Source: Flavobacterium terrigena
GTDB taxonomy: Bacteria; Bacteroidota; Bacteroidia; Flavobacteriales; Flavobacteriaceae
NCBI RefSeq assembly: GCF_900108955.1
Contig: NZ_FNYA01000009.1
Coordinates: forward strand, 17,187-81,186
Length of the DNA: 64,000 nt
Reading direction: 5' to 3'
Numbering within the stretch: position 1 is the stretch's first letter; each line of letters opens with the position of its first letter. Under the pieces are notes generated by a model. The model made no database searches. It was not told where the DNA came from and saw only the letters and a program-made list of their open reading frames with translations. Shown piece by piece: positions 10,011-17,736 of the stretch. The translations under genes and the position numbers were made by a program.

Positions 10011-10703
10011 ATGAAAAATTTTATATATATCCTTTTAGCTTCTAGTGTGATGATTTTTTCTTGTCAAGAAGAAAAAGCCAAGCCAAAGGTGAAATACACC
10101 GAAAAAGAAGCTAAATCGCCAGAAAAAGACACTACAAAGTTAGAAGTAGCCGATTTGCCTATTCAATTTGTGGGTTCCAATGTTTTAGTTTATACAATAG
10201 GAAACTTGACACTTGGAGATATTAATAAAAAAGGAAGTTACGAAACAACTTCATATGAAGGTGTAGCGGGATTTAATGTCTCTAATTCGATGGAAAACGA
10301 AATTACGGGTTATTTACAAAACTTAAAATTCCAAACGATTGGAACAGATTCACTTCATGTTTTAACAGATAAAGTGATGCTTATTGAACGTGTTTCGTTT
10401 ATTAAAAATAACAAAATGCTAGTTTATATTTTGGCTGATGCTGATACGAATCAAGATGGTGTAATTGATTCTAATGATATTAAATCGTTATATACAAGTA
10501 CAGAATTAGGTAAAAACTTCACAAAAATTTCTACAGATTTACAAGAATTAGTAGATTGGAAACATATCGAATCGACTGGTAAAATATATTTCAGAACTAT
10601 TGAAGATGCTAATAAAAATGGTGAATTCGATAAGAAAGACAAAATTCATTATCATTTCTTAAACTTAAAAGATAGTAAGGTTTCGGAATATTTTCCACTA
10701 TAG
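10011..10703 (+). CDS. Lipoprotein with EF-hand-like calcium loops
   Basis: The product has a lipoprotein signal (MKNFIYILLASSVMIFSC) with Cys18 as the lipidation site, then a Lys/Glu-rich linker. Two segments look like EF-hand or dockerin-type calcium loops: DTNQDGVIDSND and DANKNGEFDKKD, both in the C-terminal half. The rest is not recognised. ATG 10011 gives the cleanest lipoprotein signal; ATG 10005 is equally possible. A longer reading from TTG at 9990 is unlikely because a promoter-like box overlaps it. The gene probably has its own promoter, although it follows the receptor by only 37 bases. Confidence 0.75.
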   Translation: MKNFIYILLASSVMIFSCQEEKAKPKVKYTEKEAKSPEKDTTKLEVADLPIQFVGSNVLVYTIGNLTLGDINKKGSYETTSYEGVAGFNVSNSMENEITGYLQNLKFQTIGTDSLHVLTDKVMLIERVSFIKNNKMLVYILADADTNQDGVIDSNDIKSLYTSTELGKNFTKISTDLQELVDWKHIESTGKIYFRTIEDANKNGEFDKKDKIHYHFLNLKDSKVSEYFPL

Positions 10704-10713
10704 AAGATTTTTT

Positions 10714-10799
10714 TGTCATTCCGAACTTGTTTCGGAATCTATTATAGTTTAGATGCTGAAATCAAAGATTCAACGAAGTTAAACGAGTTCAGCATGACA
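10714..10799. repeat. Dispersed palindromic intergenic element (gtcattccgaa type)
   Basis: The element starts TGTCA and ends TGACA. It contains two internal inverted repeats: ttccgaa with ttcggaa (10719-10736) and tgctgaa with ttcagca. It lies between two convergent genes. Its layout recalls the gtcatt-type elements at 15132, 22640 and 54499, so it likely belongs to a related group of mobile intergenic elements. Confidence 0.5.
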
Positions 10800-10810
10800 A
10801 ACATTGTAGA

Positions 10811-10840
10811 AAAACTTTGCGGAGACTTTGCGGTAAACTT
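10811..10840. repeat. Intergenic repeat (ctttgcgg type)
   Basis: The sequence holds two near-copies of ctttgcgg in tandem. The same words recur at 20799-20840 (cttgcgaa / ctttgcggtt) and, more diverged, at 24331-24364 (gtgactttgtgtcttcgtgg). It is non-coding and abuts the stop of the DUF2971 gene. Confidence 0.45.
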
Positions 10841-11542
10841 TTAAATCAAAATATCACTTTCTAAATCAGATTTTTCAATTTCAATGGTATAATCTAATTT
10901 CGAAACCAGTTCAATCACTAGCTTTTTATACCAGTTTTCCGATTTCGGATGAATGTATATTTTTTCAATTAATTGATTGACATCAACATCTATTTTTATT
11001 CCGTCGTTTATTTTAATCGCATTTTCAGATAAATCGGAAATAATTCTTACCTCTCTTTCATACTGAAAACTTTTTCGTTTAAACATAAAAGGGAAAAACA
11101 TATCATCAAACGGAATGTATTCTTTTTTGTAGTCGATATAATTCACTTCACCAATAAATTGGCTATAATTGATTTCGGGTTTTAATGCTTTTTGTAGTCT
11201 TCCAATAGTTGATTGAATGGCCAAACCTTCATTATTTTGGGTAAAGATTTGCCACATTGCAAACGATTCGTATTCGTTAATGTGCCAACTGCTTACGACC
11301 ACTTTTTCACGATGTGATTTGTAATAATCTAAAAATTCTGGATTATTCTCCGATAACTTTTTAATTTCCTCATACGTAGGTTCAGAAAATGTACCTTCAT
11401 ATTGATCTTCAAATTTATCAGAACGCGACATAAATAGCTTTCGCGACATCAATAAATCTAAAAATTTCGACAAGTCTAAGTATTTCCAAACAATAGTGTC
11501 TGGATCTTCAGGTAACTTAATGTTGTCGTTTTTTTTGTACAT
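10841..11542 (-). CDS. DUF2971-like protein
   Basis: The 233-residue soluble protein matches the pattern I know for DUF2971. It has an N-terminal WKYLDLSKFLDLLMSRKLFM segment, then SRSDKFEDQYEGTF, a central SSWHINEYESFAMWQIF motif and NEGLAIQSTIGRLQKAL. No signal peptide or membrane helix is seen. The biochemical role of the family is not settled; members are scattered and sometimes lie in accessory regions. Here the gene sits 29 bases behind the ABC exporter gene and may be transcribed with it, while repeats lie on its downstream side. I cannot assign a function. Confidence 0.75.
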   Translation of the reverse strand: MYKKNDNIKLPEDPDTIVWKYLDLSKFLDLLMSRKLFMSRSDKFEDQYEGTFSEPTYEEIKKLSENNPEFLDYYKSHREKVVVSSWHINEYESFAMWQIFTQNNEGLAIQSTIGRLQKALKPEINYSQFIGEVNYIDYKKEYIPFDDMFFPFMFKRKSFQYEREVRIISDLSENAIKINDGIKIDVDVNQLIEKIYIHPKSENWYKKLVIELVSKLDYTIEIEKSDLESDILI

Positions 11543-11571
11543 TTTAAGTTATTTCGAAAAATTATAATTAA

Positions 11572-13401
11572 TTATTCTAAAGATTGTAGCGCTACTAATC
11601 TCGCGTACGTACCATTTTTCGCAATCAATTCGGCGTGTTTACCTTGTTCTACAATTTCACCTTTTTGCATTACAATAATGTTATCTGCTTTTTGAATTGT
11701 AGATAAACGGTGTGCAATTACAATAGAAGTTCGGTTTTGCATCATTTTTTCTAAAGCATCTTGAACTAATTTTTCACTTTCTGTATCTAAAGCAGAAGTC
11801 GCTTCATCTAAAATCATAATTGGTGGATTTTTCAATACTGCTCTGGCAATAGATAAACGTTGTTTTTGTCCACCAGATAATTTTCCACCAGCATCACCAA
11901 TATTGGTATTAATTCCGTTTGGAAGCGTTGACACAAACTCGTAAGCATTGGCAATTTTCAAGGCGTCAATAATTTCTTCATCTGTAGCATCTGGTTTTCC
12001 GATTAGCATATTATTTTTAATGGATTCATTAAATAAGATTGAATCTTGAGTAACTAAACCAATTAAGCCACGTAATGCATGCATGTCCCAATCTCTAACT
12101 TCTACGCCATCAACAGATATTGAACCGTTATTAATATCGTAAAAACGCGTTAATAAGTTAGCAATCGTACTTTTTCCAGAACCCGATTGTCCAACTAAAG
12201 CTATCGTTTTTCCTTTTTCTACTTCAAAAGAAAAGTTTTTCAATACATTTTCCTCTTGATACGCAAAATTGATATTTTTTACAGAAATTCCTTTGTCGAA
12301 AGTATGTTTTACGAATGCATCCGGTTTATTAACAACCACATTTTCTTGTTCTAACAACGTAAAAACTCTTTCGGCAGCGGCTAAACCACTTTTTACTTGA
12401 TAAGATGCTTTAGAAATTGCTTTTGCAGGAGTTAAGATAGTATATGCTAAAGCAATATAACCAATGAAATCTGTTCCTTTAAGTGAATGTTCCACTAAGA
12501 CCATATGACCTCCAAACCAAAGTAAAACCGCAATGGTAACAATTCCTAAAAATTCACTCATTGGTGAGGCAAGGTTGTTTTTATTAGCTATACTAGTTGA
12601 TAATTTCAATAACCTTTCTAAAGAATCATTAAATTTTTGAATGAAAGAACCTTCCGCATTATAACTTTTAACCACTTTTAATCCAGTTAAAGTTTCGTCT
12701 AAAGTAGAAATAAATAAACCTTGTTCTTGTTGTGCTCTTACGGATTTTGCTTTTAAATTTTTTCCAACTCTAGAAATAATGAATCCAGAAATAGGAATAA
12801 ATGCAAAAACAAATAAAGTCAATTTCACACTGATAGCTAACATGGCAATGATTGAAAATACGATAGTTAAAGGTTCTCTAACCACTAATTCTAATATTTG
12901 GAAAAAAGAATTTTGAACTTCTCCAACATCACCTAACATTTTTGTCATTACATCACCTTTTCTTTGATTAGAATAGAAAGAAATAGGCAAATGAATAATT
13001 TTAGCATATAATTTTTCCCGCAAATCTCTTAAAACACCATTTCTAAGAATCGTAACTTGAAAAGAAGCCAAATAATTAAAAATATTTTTTAAAAGAGCAG
13101 TAATAATTACTATTCCGACTACTAACATTAAAGCATATTGCGCTCCATAGTCATCGTTTAATTTTGTAATATAAAAACCTAGATATTCTTGACCATATTT
13201 ATTAATACTACCAATTCCTGTATATTCTGGTTTGGTTAAAACTTTTGTGGTTTTATCAAATAAAACGTCTAAAGTTGGTATTAATGACACCATTAATATT
13301 GTAGAGAAAAAAGCATAAAAAACATTAAAAATGATGTTTAAAATGGCATTTTTCTTATACTTTAGAGCAAAAGGTATTATTTTTTTTAAATTCTGATCCA
13401 T
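11572..13401 (-). CDS. ABC exporter, permease fused to ATPase (MsbA-like)
   Basis: The 609-residue protein has six membrane helices in the first 330 residues (ABC transmembrane type 1 domain) and a C-terminal nucleotide-binding domain. The latter shows Walker A (GQSGSGKST), the signature LSGGQKQR, Walker B with catalytic Glu (IMILDEATSALD) and the H-loop (IVIAHRLSTI). It would act as a homodimer in the inner membrane. The closest well-known model is the lipid exporter MsbA, but multidrug export is equally possible. Its ATG directly follows the stop of the phosphohexomutase gene, so both are on one transcript. Confidence 0.9.
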   Translation of the reverse strand: MDQNLKKIIPFALKYKKNAILNIIFNVFYAFFSTILMVSLIPTLDVLFDKTTKVLTKPEYTGIGSINKYGQEYLGFYITKLNDDYGAQYALMLVVGIVIITALLKNIFNYLASFQVTILRNGVLRDLREKLYAKIIHLPISFYSNQRKGDVMTKMLGDVGEVQNSFFQILELVVREPLTIVFSIIAMLAISVKLTLFVFAFIPISGFIISRVGKNLKAKSVRAQQEQGLFISTLDETLTGLKVVKSYNAEGSFIQKFNDSLERLLKLSTSIANKNNLASPMSEFLGIVTIAVLLWFGGHMVLVEHSLKGTDFIGYIALAYTILTPAKAISKASYQVKSGLAAAERVFTLLEQENVVVNKPDAFVKHTFDKGISVKNINFAYQEENVLKNFSFEVEKGKTIALVGQSGSGKSTIANLLTRFYDINNGSISVDGVEVRDWDMHALRGLIGLVTQDSILFNESIKNNMLIGKPDATDEEIIDALKIANAYEFVSTLPNGINTNIGDAGGKLSGGQKQRLSIARAVLKNPPIMILDEATSALDTESEKLVQDALEKMMQNRTSIVIAHRLSTIQKADNIIVMQKGEIVEQGKHAELIAKNGTYARLVALQSLE

Positions 13402-15129
13402 TTAGTTTAATTTCATTTCAGTGATTATATTCTGAATTTTTGTATCTAAAAAGTGATTAGCTTCTTCAAAGTCATTTTTGTCTTCTAAAATAGCATTAAC
13501 GCTAAAATAGAATTTGATTTTTGGTTCGGTTCCACTTGGTCTAGCGCAAATTTTTGTCCCATCTTCTAAGTAATAAATCAATACATTTGATTTTGGAATA
13601 TCTAAATCGAAAGTTTCATTGTTTATTAAATCGCGAGCTGTTGTGTTTTGGTAATCTTCAATACAAACCACACGTTGACCGTTTATCGTTTCCATCGGAT
13701 TGTCGCGTAAGTCCACCATCATTTGATTGATTTCTGCTAAACCTTCTTTTCCTTTTTTTGTTAAAGATATTAAATGTTCTTTATAAAATCCGAAATCTAA
13801 GTATAAGTTAATCAATTCTTTATACAAACTACTTCCAGCAGCTTTTGCTTGAGCAGCAATTTCGCAAACCAATAAACACGCAGCAACTGCATCTTTATCT
13901 CTAACGGCATCACCAACCATATATCCGAAACTTTCTTCGCCACCGCCAATAAATTTCTGATTCGGGAAGTCTTTAATAAATTTTGCAATCCATTTAAAAC
14001 CTGTTAATCCTACTTTACATTCAATTCCGTAAGCACTTGCTAAATCTAACATCATTGGAGTTGAAACAATTGTTGAACCAATAAATTCTGTACCAGTAAT
14101 TTTGTCGGCGCGTTTCCATTGTTCTAATAAAAATGCTGTCATAATAACCATAGTTTGGTTTCCGTTTAACAACATCATTTTTCCATCATTATTTCTAACG
14201 GCCACACCTAATCGGTCAGAATCTGGATCAGTTCCAATAACAATGTCAGCGTTTACTTTATCTGCTAAGGCTAAAGCCATTGTTAAGGCTTCAGGTTCTT
14301 CAGGATTTGGCGATTTTACTGTTGGAAAATTTCCATCAGGAATTTCTTGTTCTTTTACGATATTTACATTCGTATAACCTGCTTTTGCTAAAACCGCAGG
14401 AATTGATTTTACAGAAGTTCCGTGTAATGGCGTAAAAACAATATTTAAGTTGTCTTTTGCAGCTTTTGGCGTATTGAAACTTGCGTTTTCAACTGTTGAA
14501 TTCACAAACGCTTCGTCAATTTCAGCATCAATATATTCAATTAAACTTTCGTTTGCCGTAAAGTTAATGTCGCTATATTTTAACGCTTCAACTTCTGCAA
14601 TAATTTCTCCATCTTGTGGTGGTACGATTTGTCCGCCATCTTGCCAATATACTTTGTAACCGTTATATTCTGGTGGATTGTGAGAAGCTGTTAATACAAT
14701 TCCTGAATGACAGTTTAAATGTTTTAAGGCGAAAGATAATTCTGGAGTAGGGCGCATTTCTGAAAATAAATACACTTGAATTCCATTTGCTGAAAAAATA
14801 TCAGCAACCACTTTTGCTAAAGTATCACTGTTTTTTCTACAATCGTATGCAATAGCGACTTTTAAGTCTTCGTTTGGAAAACATTTTTTCAAATAATTAG
14901 ACAAACCTTGTGTGTTTTTTCCCAATGTGTATTTGTTAATACGATTGGTTCCAACACCCATAACGCCACGCATTCCGCCTGTACCAAATTCCAAGTTTTT
15001 ATAAAAAGCATCTTCTAAACCTTTTGGATCAGAAGTCATTAATTCTTTTATTTCTTCTTGAATATTTTGGTCGAAAGTAGGCGTAAGCCATTCGTTAACT
15101 TGATCTAATATATTTTGTTCTATGTGCAT
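13402..15129 (-). CDS. Phosphoglucomutase/phosphomannomutase family enzyme
   Basis: The product is a 575-residue alpha-D-phosphohexomutase. All four signature regions are present: the active-site serine loop TASHNPPEYNGYKVYW, the Mg loop GTDPDSDRLG, the sugar-binding loop GGGEESFGYM and the phosphate-binding loop RPSGTEPKIKFYF. It interconverts hexose 1- and 6-phosphates and so feeds nucleotide-sugar synthesis. The length fits the long PGM/PMM group (PgcA or human PGM2 type). ATG 15129 is preferred over ATG 15138 because the latter lies in an intergenic repeat (cgtcattgcgaggc). Glucose versus mannose specificity cannot be read from sequence. Confidence 0.9.
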   Translation of the reverse strand: MHIEQNILDQVNEWLTPTFDQNIQEEIKELMTSDPKGLEDAFYKNLEFGTGGMRGVMGVGTNRINKYTLGKNTQGLSNYLKKCFPNEDLKVAIAYDCRKNSDTLAKVVADIFSANGIQVYLFSEMRPTPELSFALKHLNCHSGIVLTASHNPPEYNGYKVYWQDGGQIVPPQDGEIIAEVEALKYSDINFTANESLIEYIDAEIDEAFVNSTVENASFNTPKAAKDNLNIVFTPLHGTSVKSIPAVLAKAGYTNVNIVKEQEIPDGNFPTVKSPNPEEPEALTMALALADKVNADIVIGTDPDSDRLGVAVRNNDGKMMLLNGNQTMVIMTAFLLEQWKRADKITGTEFIGSTIVSTPMMLDLASAYGIECKVGLTGFKWIAKFIKDFPNQKFIGGGEESFGYMVGDAVRDKDAVAACLLVCEIAAQAKAAGSSLYKELINLYLDFGFYKEHLISLTKKGKEGLAEINQMMVDLRDNPMETINGQRVVCIEDYQNTTARDLINNETFDLDIPKSNVLIYYLEDGTKICARPSGTEPKIKFYFSVNAILEDKNDFEEANHFLDTKIQNIITEMKLN

Positions 15130-15131
15130 AA

Positions 15132-15163
15132 TCGTCATTGCGAGGCACGTGGCAATCTCGCTT
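15132..15163. repeat. Half-element of the gtcatt intergenic repeat group
   Basis: The stretch cgtcattgcgaggcacgtgg and the following caatctcgct resemble one arm of the gtcatt elements seen elsewhere in this window. No second arm is visible. It overlaps an alternative upstream ATG of the phosphohexomutase gene. Confidence 0.4.
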
Positions 15164-15184
15164 ATTTTAATGTTAATTTTTTTT

Positions 15185-15239
15185 AACCGCAGATTCGCAG
15201 ATTTTTTATTAGAATTACTAAATCTGCGAATCTGCGGTT
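15185..15239. repeat. Perfect 20-bp inverted repeat with 15-base loop
   Basis: Arms 15185-15204 and 15220-15239 are exact reverse complements. Each arm itself contains a tandem gcagatt c gcagatt. T-runs lie on both outer sides on the + strand, so the hairpin resembles a + strand terminator, yet both flanking genes are on the - strand. It is more likely a dispersed repeat than a dedicated terminator. Confidence 0.65.
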
Positions 15240-15277
15240 GTTTTTTTATTTTGAGGTCGCAATTTACGTCCTTAGAA

Positions 15278-16219
15278 CTATAAAGTCTCCGCTATTTTAT
15301 AGCGTTCTTCGTTGCTTTTAGTGCGTAAAATAATTTCGCCTAAAAATCCAGCTAAGAATAATTGTGTTCCAATTATCATAGTAGTTAAAGCGATATAAAA
15401 TTCTGGTCTATTTGCTATTAAACGCGCTGTTTTGTGAAAAAATAATTTGTCAATTCCCATATATAAGGCTAAAGCAAATCCAATGAAAAACATTAAACTT
15501 CCTAGTAATCCGAAGAAGTGCATTGGACGTTTTCCGAATTTTGAGATGAACCAAATCGTAATTAAATCTAAAAATCCGTTTACAAATCTGTCGATACCAA
15601 ATTTTGAAGTTCCGTATTTTCTAGCTTGGTGAATAACAATTTTTTCTCCAATTTTTGCAAAACCTGCATTTTTCGCTAAAACAGGAATATAACGGTGCAT
15701 TTCGCCTGAAACTTCGATGTTTTTAATTACTACATTTTTGTAGGCTTTTAGTCCGCAATTGAAATCGTTTAGTTTTACACCAGAAATTCTTCTTGCAGCC
15801 CAATTGAATAATTTTGATGGAATATTTTTGAAAACTACTGAATCGTAGCGTTTTTTCTTCCAACCCGAAATTAAATCGAAACCTTTATTTTGAACTAAAT
15901 CGTACAATTCTGGAATCTCATCTGGACTATCTTGTAAGTCGGCATCCATAGTAATTACTACATCTCCCAATGCTTTTGCAAAACCAGCGTGCAAAGCTTG
16001 ACTTTTACCATAATTACGTAAAAACTTAATTCCTTTTATGTTGGAATTGTCTTTTTGTAAGTCTAAAATAGTTTGCCAAGACGCATCAGTACTACCATCA
16101 TCTATAAACAATACTTCATAAGAAAAGTTATGACTAGTCATAACTTTCTCAATCCATTTAGATAATTCTGGTAACGATTCTTGTTCGTTTAATAAGGGAA
16201 TTACTAGTGATATATTCAT
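15278..16219 (-). CDS. Family 2 glycosyltransferase with C-terminal membrane helices (DPM1/GtrB-like)
   Basis: The 313-residue protein starts with a GT-A fold domain. The motifs are LVIPLLNEQESLPEL, the FIDDGSTD acidic loop, and MDADLQDSPDEI, which carries the metal-binding DxD-like acidic residues. Two membrane helices follow (about residues 230-255 and 275-295). This layout is that of polyprenyl-phosphate sugar transferases (GtrB, ArnC, DPM1), which load a sugar on undecaprenyl phosphate at the inner membrane. The DUF4199 gene ends one base before its start, so the two are tightly linked. Sugar specificity is not known. Confidence 0.88.
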   Translation of the reverse strand: MNISLVIPLLNEQESLPELSKWIEKVMTSHNFSYEVLFIDDGSTDASWQTILDLQKDNSNIKGIKFLRNYGKSQALHAGFAKALGDVVITMDADLQDSPDEIPELYDLVQNKGFDLISGWKKKRYDSVVFKNIPSKLFNWAARRISGVKLNDFNCGLKAYKNVVIKNIEVSGEMHRYIPVLAKNAGFAKIGEKIVIHQARKYGTSKFGIDRFVNGFLDLITIWFISKFGKRPMHFFGLLGSLMFFIGFALALYMGIDKLFFHKTARLIANRPEFYIALTTMIIGTQLFLAGFLGEIILRTKSNEERYKIAETL

Positions 16220-16753
16220 TTATTCGTTATATGTTGTTTTGGTTTTCATTACTGCGGCAACAATTAATCCAACTATTGAAGAAAATATAATTGAAAAAGC
16301 ACTACCTTTTATAATATTTGCTAATGAATATTGATCGCCATTTTCTTTCATTGCAGTAATCGCTTCTTTCATAGCTTCTTTTGGAGTGTCAAATTTTTCC
16401 ATAAATTCAACAGTTTTAGTAATTGCCAATTCTAAAATTTGCTCTTTTGCAGCAGGATCAATAAAATTAAATAAAATGTAATTAAAAATGTTTGCAATTA
16501 CAATCCCAATTGTGCAGTATATAAAGAAAGCTGTAAAAGCTTCTTTAAAATTAATTATACCACCCATTTCTTTTTTAGTAGTTGAAACAACATAAATTCC
16601 AAGAGAGATGTAAAAAACTACCATTCCAATTCCAATATATGAATTGGCAAATAAATTGATATCAATGGCATACATTAATACAGTTACAACAATTGAAATA
16701 ACTGCTGAAATAAGTCCAAATTTAATCCCGTTTTTCTTAATAGCTTCGTTCAT
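16220..16753 (-). CDS. DUF4199-like membrane protein
   Basis: The 177-residue protein has four predicted membrane helices (about residues 12-30, 37-55, 70-95 and 145-170). A polar loop with a short amphipathic segment (KFDTPKEAMKEAITAMKENG) lies before the last helix. The GIINFKEAFTAFFIYC segment and overall layout match DUF4199, a small Bacteroidetes membrane family usually found just upstream of a family 2 glycosyltransferase, as here. A role with the glycosyltransferase is inferred from this neighbourhood only. Confidence 0.8.
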   Translation of the reverse strand: MNEAIKKNGIKFGLISAVISIVVTVLMYAIDINLFANSYIGIGMVVFYISLGIYVVSTTKKEMGGIINFKEAFTAFFIYCTIGIVIANIFNYILFNFIDPAAKEQILELAITKTVEFMEKFDTPKEAMKEAITAMKENGDQYSLANIIKGSAFSIIFSSIVGLIVAAVMKTKTTYNE

Positions 16754-16756
16754 TTT

Positions 16757-16788
16757 TTTAGTTTTTAGTTAGTTTAGTTTTTAGTTAG
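16757..16788. repeat. Two tandem copies of a 16-bp unit in the 5' leader of the DUF4199 gene
   Basis: The unit tttagtttttagttag occurs at 16757-16772 and 16773-16788 without a gap. On the - strand it reads as an A-rich leader with ctaactaaaaa, which also appears ahead of the gene at 49506. It may affect translation of the DUF4199 gene, or be simple slippage. Confidence 0.5.
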
Positions 16789-16815
16789 TTATTAGTAGTG
16801 TATTCTGTAAAATTG

Positions 16816-17499
16816 TTACACAGACTTTTGTATTACTTCAAAAACTTTACCGTCTTCAAATTTTAAGGTTTTCGATGGATATTTTAATAGCAATGCATAA
16901 TCATGAGTAGCCATGATAATTGTTTTTCCATTAGCATTAATTTTTCTCAAAACCTCCATAATTTCAATACTCGTTTGAGGATCTAAATTTCCTGATGGTT
17001 CATCTGCTAAAATTAATTCAGGATCGTTTAATAAAGCTCTTGCAATAGCAACACGTTGTTGTTCACCACCAGAAAGTTGATGTGGCATTTTAGTAGCGAA
17101 ATTCCCCATTCCAACTCTGTCTAAAACTTCTTGAATTTGATTGTTCATTTCAACCTGATCCACCCAACCTGTAGCTTTTAAAACAAATAGTAGATTTTCT
17201 TTAATATTTCTGTCAGATAATAATTTAAAATCTTGAAAAACAATTCCAATTTTTCTTCTTAAGTAAGGAATGTCTTTTTCTTTAAGTGTGTTTAAATCAT
17301 AATCAACAATAGTTCCTTCGCCTTCTTTTAAAGGTAAATCGGCGTAAAGTACTTTCATAATACTACTTTTTCCAGAACCTGTTTTTCCAATAAAGTATAA
17401 AAATTCTCCTTTTTGAACTTCTAAATTAATATCAGATAATATTAAATTGTTTTCTTGATATATAGAAACGTTTTTTAATGATAAAATCGTTTGACTCAT
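16816..17499 (-). CDS. ftsE: Cell-division ABC ATPase FtsE
   Basis: The 227-residue protein is a single ABC ATPase domain with Walker A (GKTGSGKSS), the signature LSGGEQQR, Walker B ([12 protein letters not shown]) and the H-loop MATHDYALL. FtsE pairs with membrane protein FtsX and regulates peptidoglycan hydrolases at the septum. The segment [16 protein letters not shown] is typical of FtsE/LolD-type ATPases. Start [10 protein letters not shown] (17499) is chosen; a longer reading from 17571 would begin upstream of a promoter-like box at 17545-17552. No ftsX lies in this window, which is common in Flavobacteriaceae. LolD is the main alternative. Confidence 0.85.
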   Translation of the reverse strand: MSQTILSLKNVSIYQENNLILSDINLEVQKGEFLYFIGKTGSGKSSIMKVLYADLPLKEGEGTIVDYDLNTLKEKDIPYLRRKIGIVFQDFKLLSDRNIKENLLFVLKATGWVDQVEMNNQIQEVLDRVGMGNFATKMPHQLSGGEQQRVAIARALLNDPELILADEPSGNLDPQTSIEIMEVLRKINANGKTIIMATHDYALLLKYPSKTLKFEDGKVFEVIQKSV

Positions 17500-17544
17500 A
17501 ATTACATAATTAATGTGTAAAAATATAAACATTTCACGGCTAAA

Positions 17545-17577
17545 CAAAATTATTGAACTAAATAATTTCAATTACAA
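17545..17577 (-). promoter_or_regulatory. Bacteroidetes-type promoter for ftsE
   Basis: On the - strand TAATTTTG (17552-17545) matches TAnnTTTG, and a TTG (17577-17575) lies 22 bases upstream, within the known spacing range. Transcription would start near 17538, giving a leader of about 40 bases. Confidence 0.5.
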
Positions 17578-17618
17578 TATTTAAGATAATTTTTACGTTT
17601 ATAGTCATATCGATTTGA

Positions 17619-17626
17619 TATATTTG
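17619..17626 (+). promoter_or_regulatory. -7 promoter box TATATTTG before the TPR gene
   Basis: The box matches TAnnTTTG and lies about 110 bases upstream of ATG 17737. No clear -33 TTG is present. The leader between box and gene contains a 17-bp direct repeat. Confidence 0.4.
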
Positions 17627-17660
17627 AAATCGAAAGAACAAAAAATTTGCTTTTGCAAGC

Positions 17661-17706
17661 ACCAATAAAAATAAATTGATTCATATGTTACCAATAAAAA
17701 TAAATT
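17661..17706 (+). repeat. 17-bp direct repeat, 29-base period, in the TPR gene leader
   Basis: The sequence accaataaaaataaatt is present at 17661-17677 and 17690-17706. Only two copies exist and the spacer is 12 bases. It lies between the putative promoter and the start codon. Confidence 0.6.
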
Positions 17707-17736
17707 TTGACATATAATTTTAAAAAGAATCCAACT

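Noticed and set aside
15130..15138. Upstream ATG for the phosphohexomutase
   Set aside because: It lies inside a gtcatt-type intergenic repeat; ATG 15129 is the more natural start.
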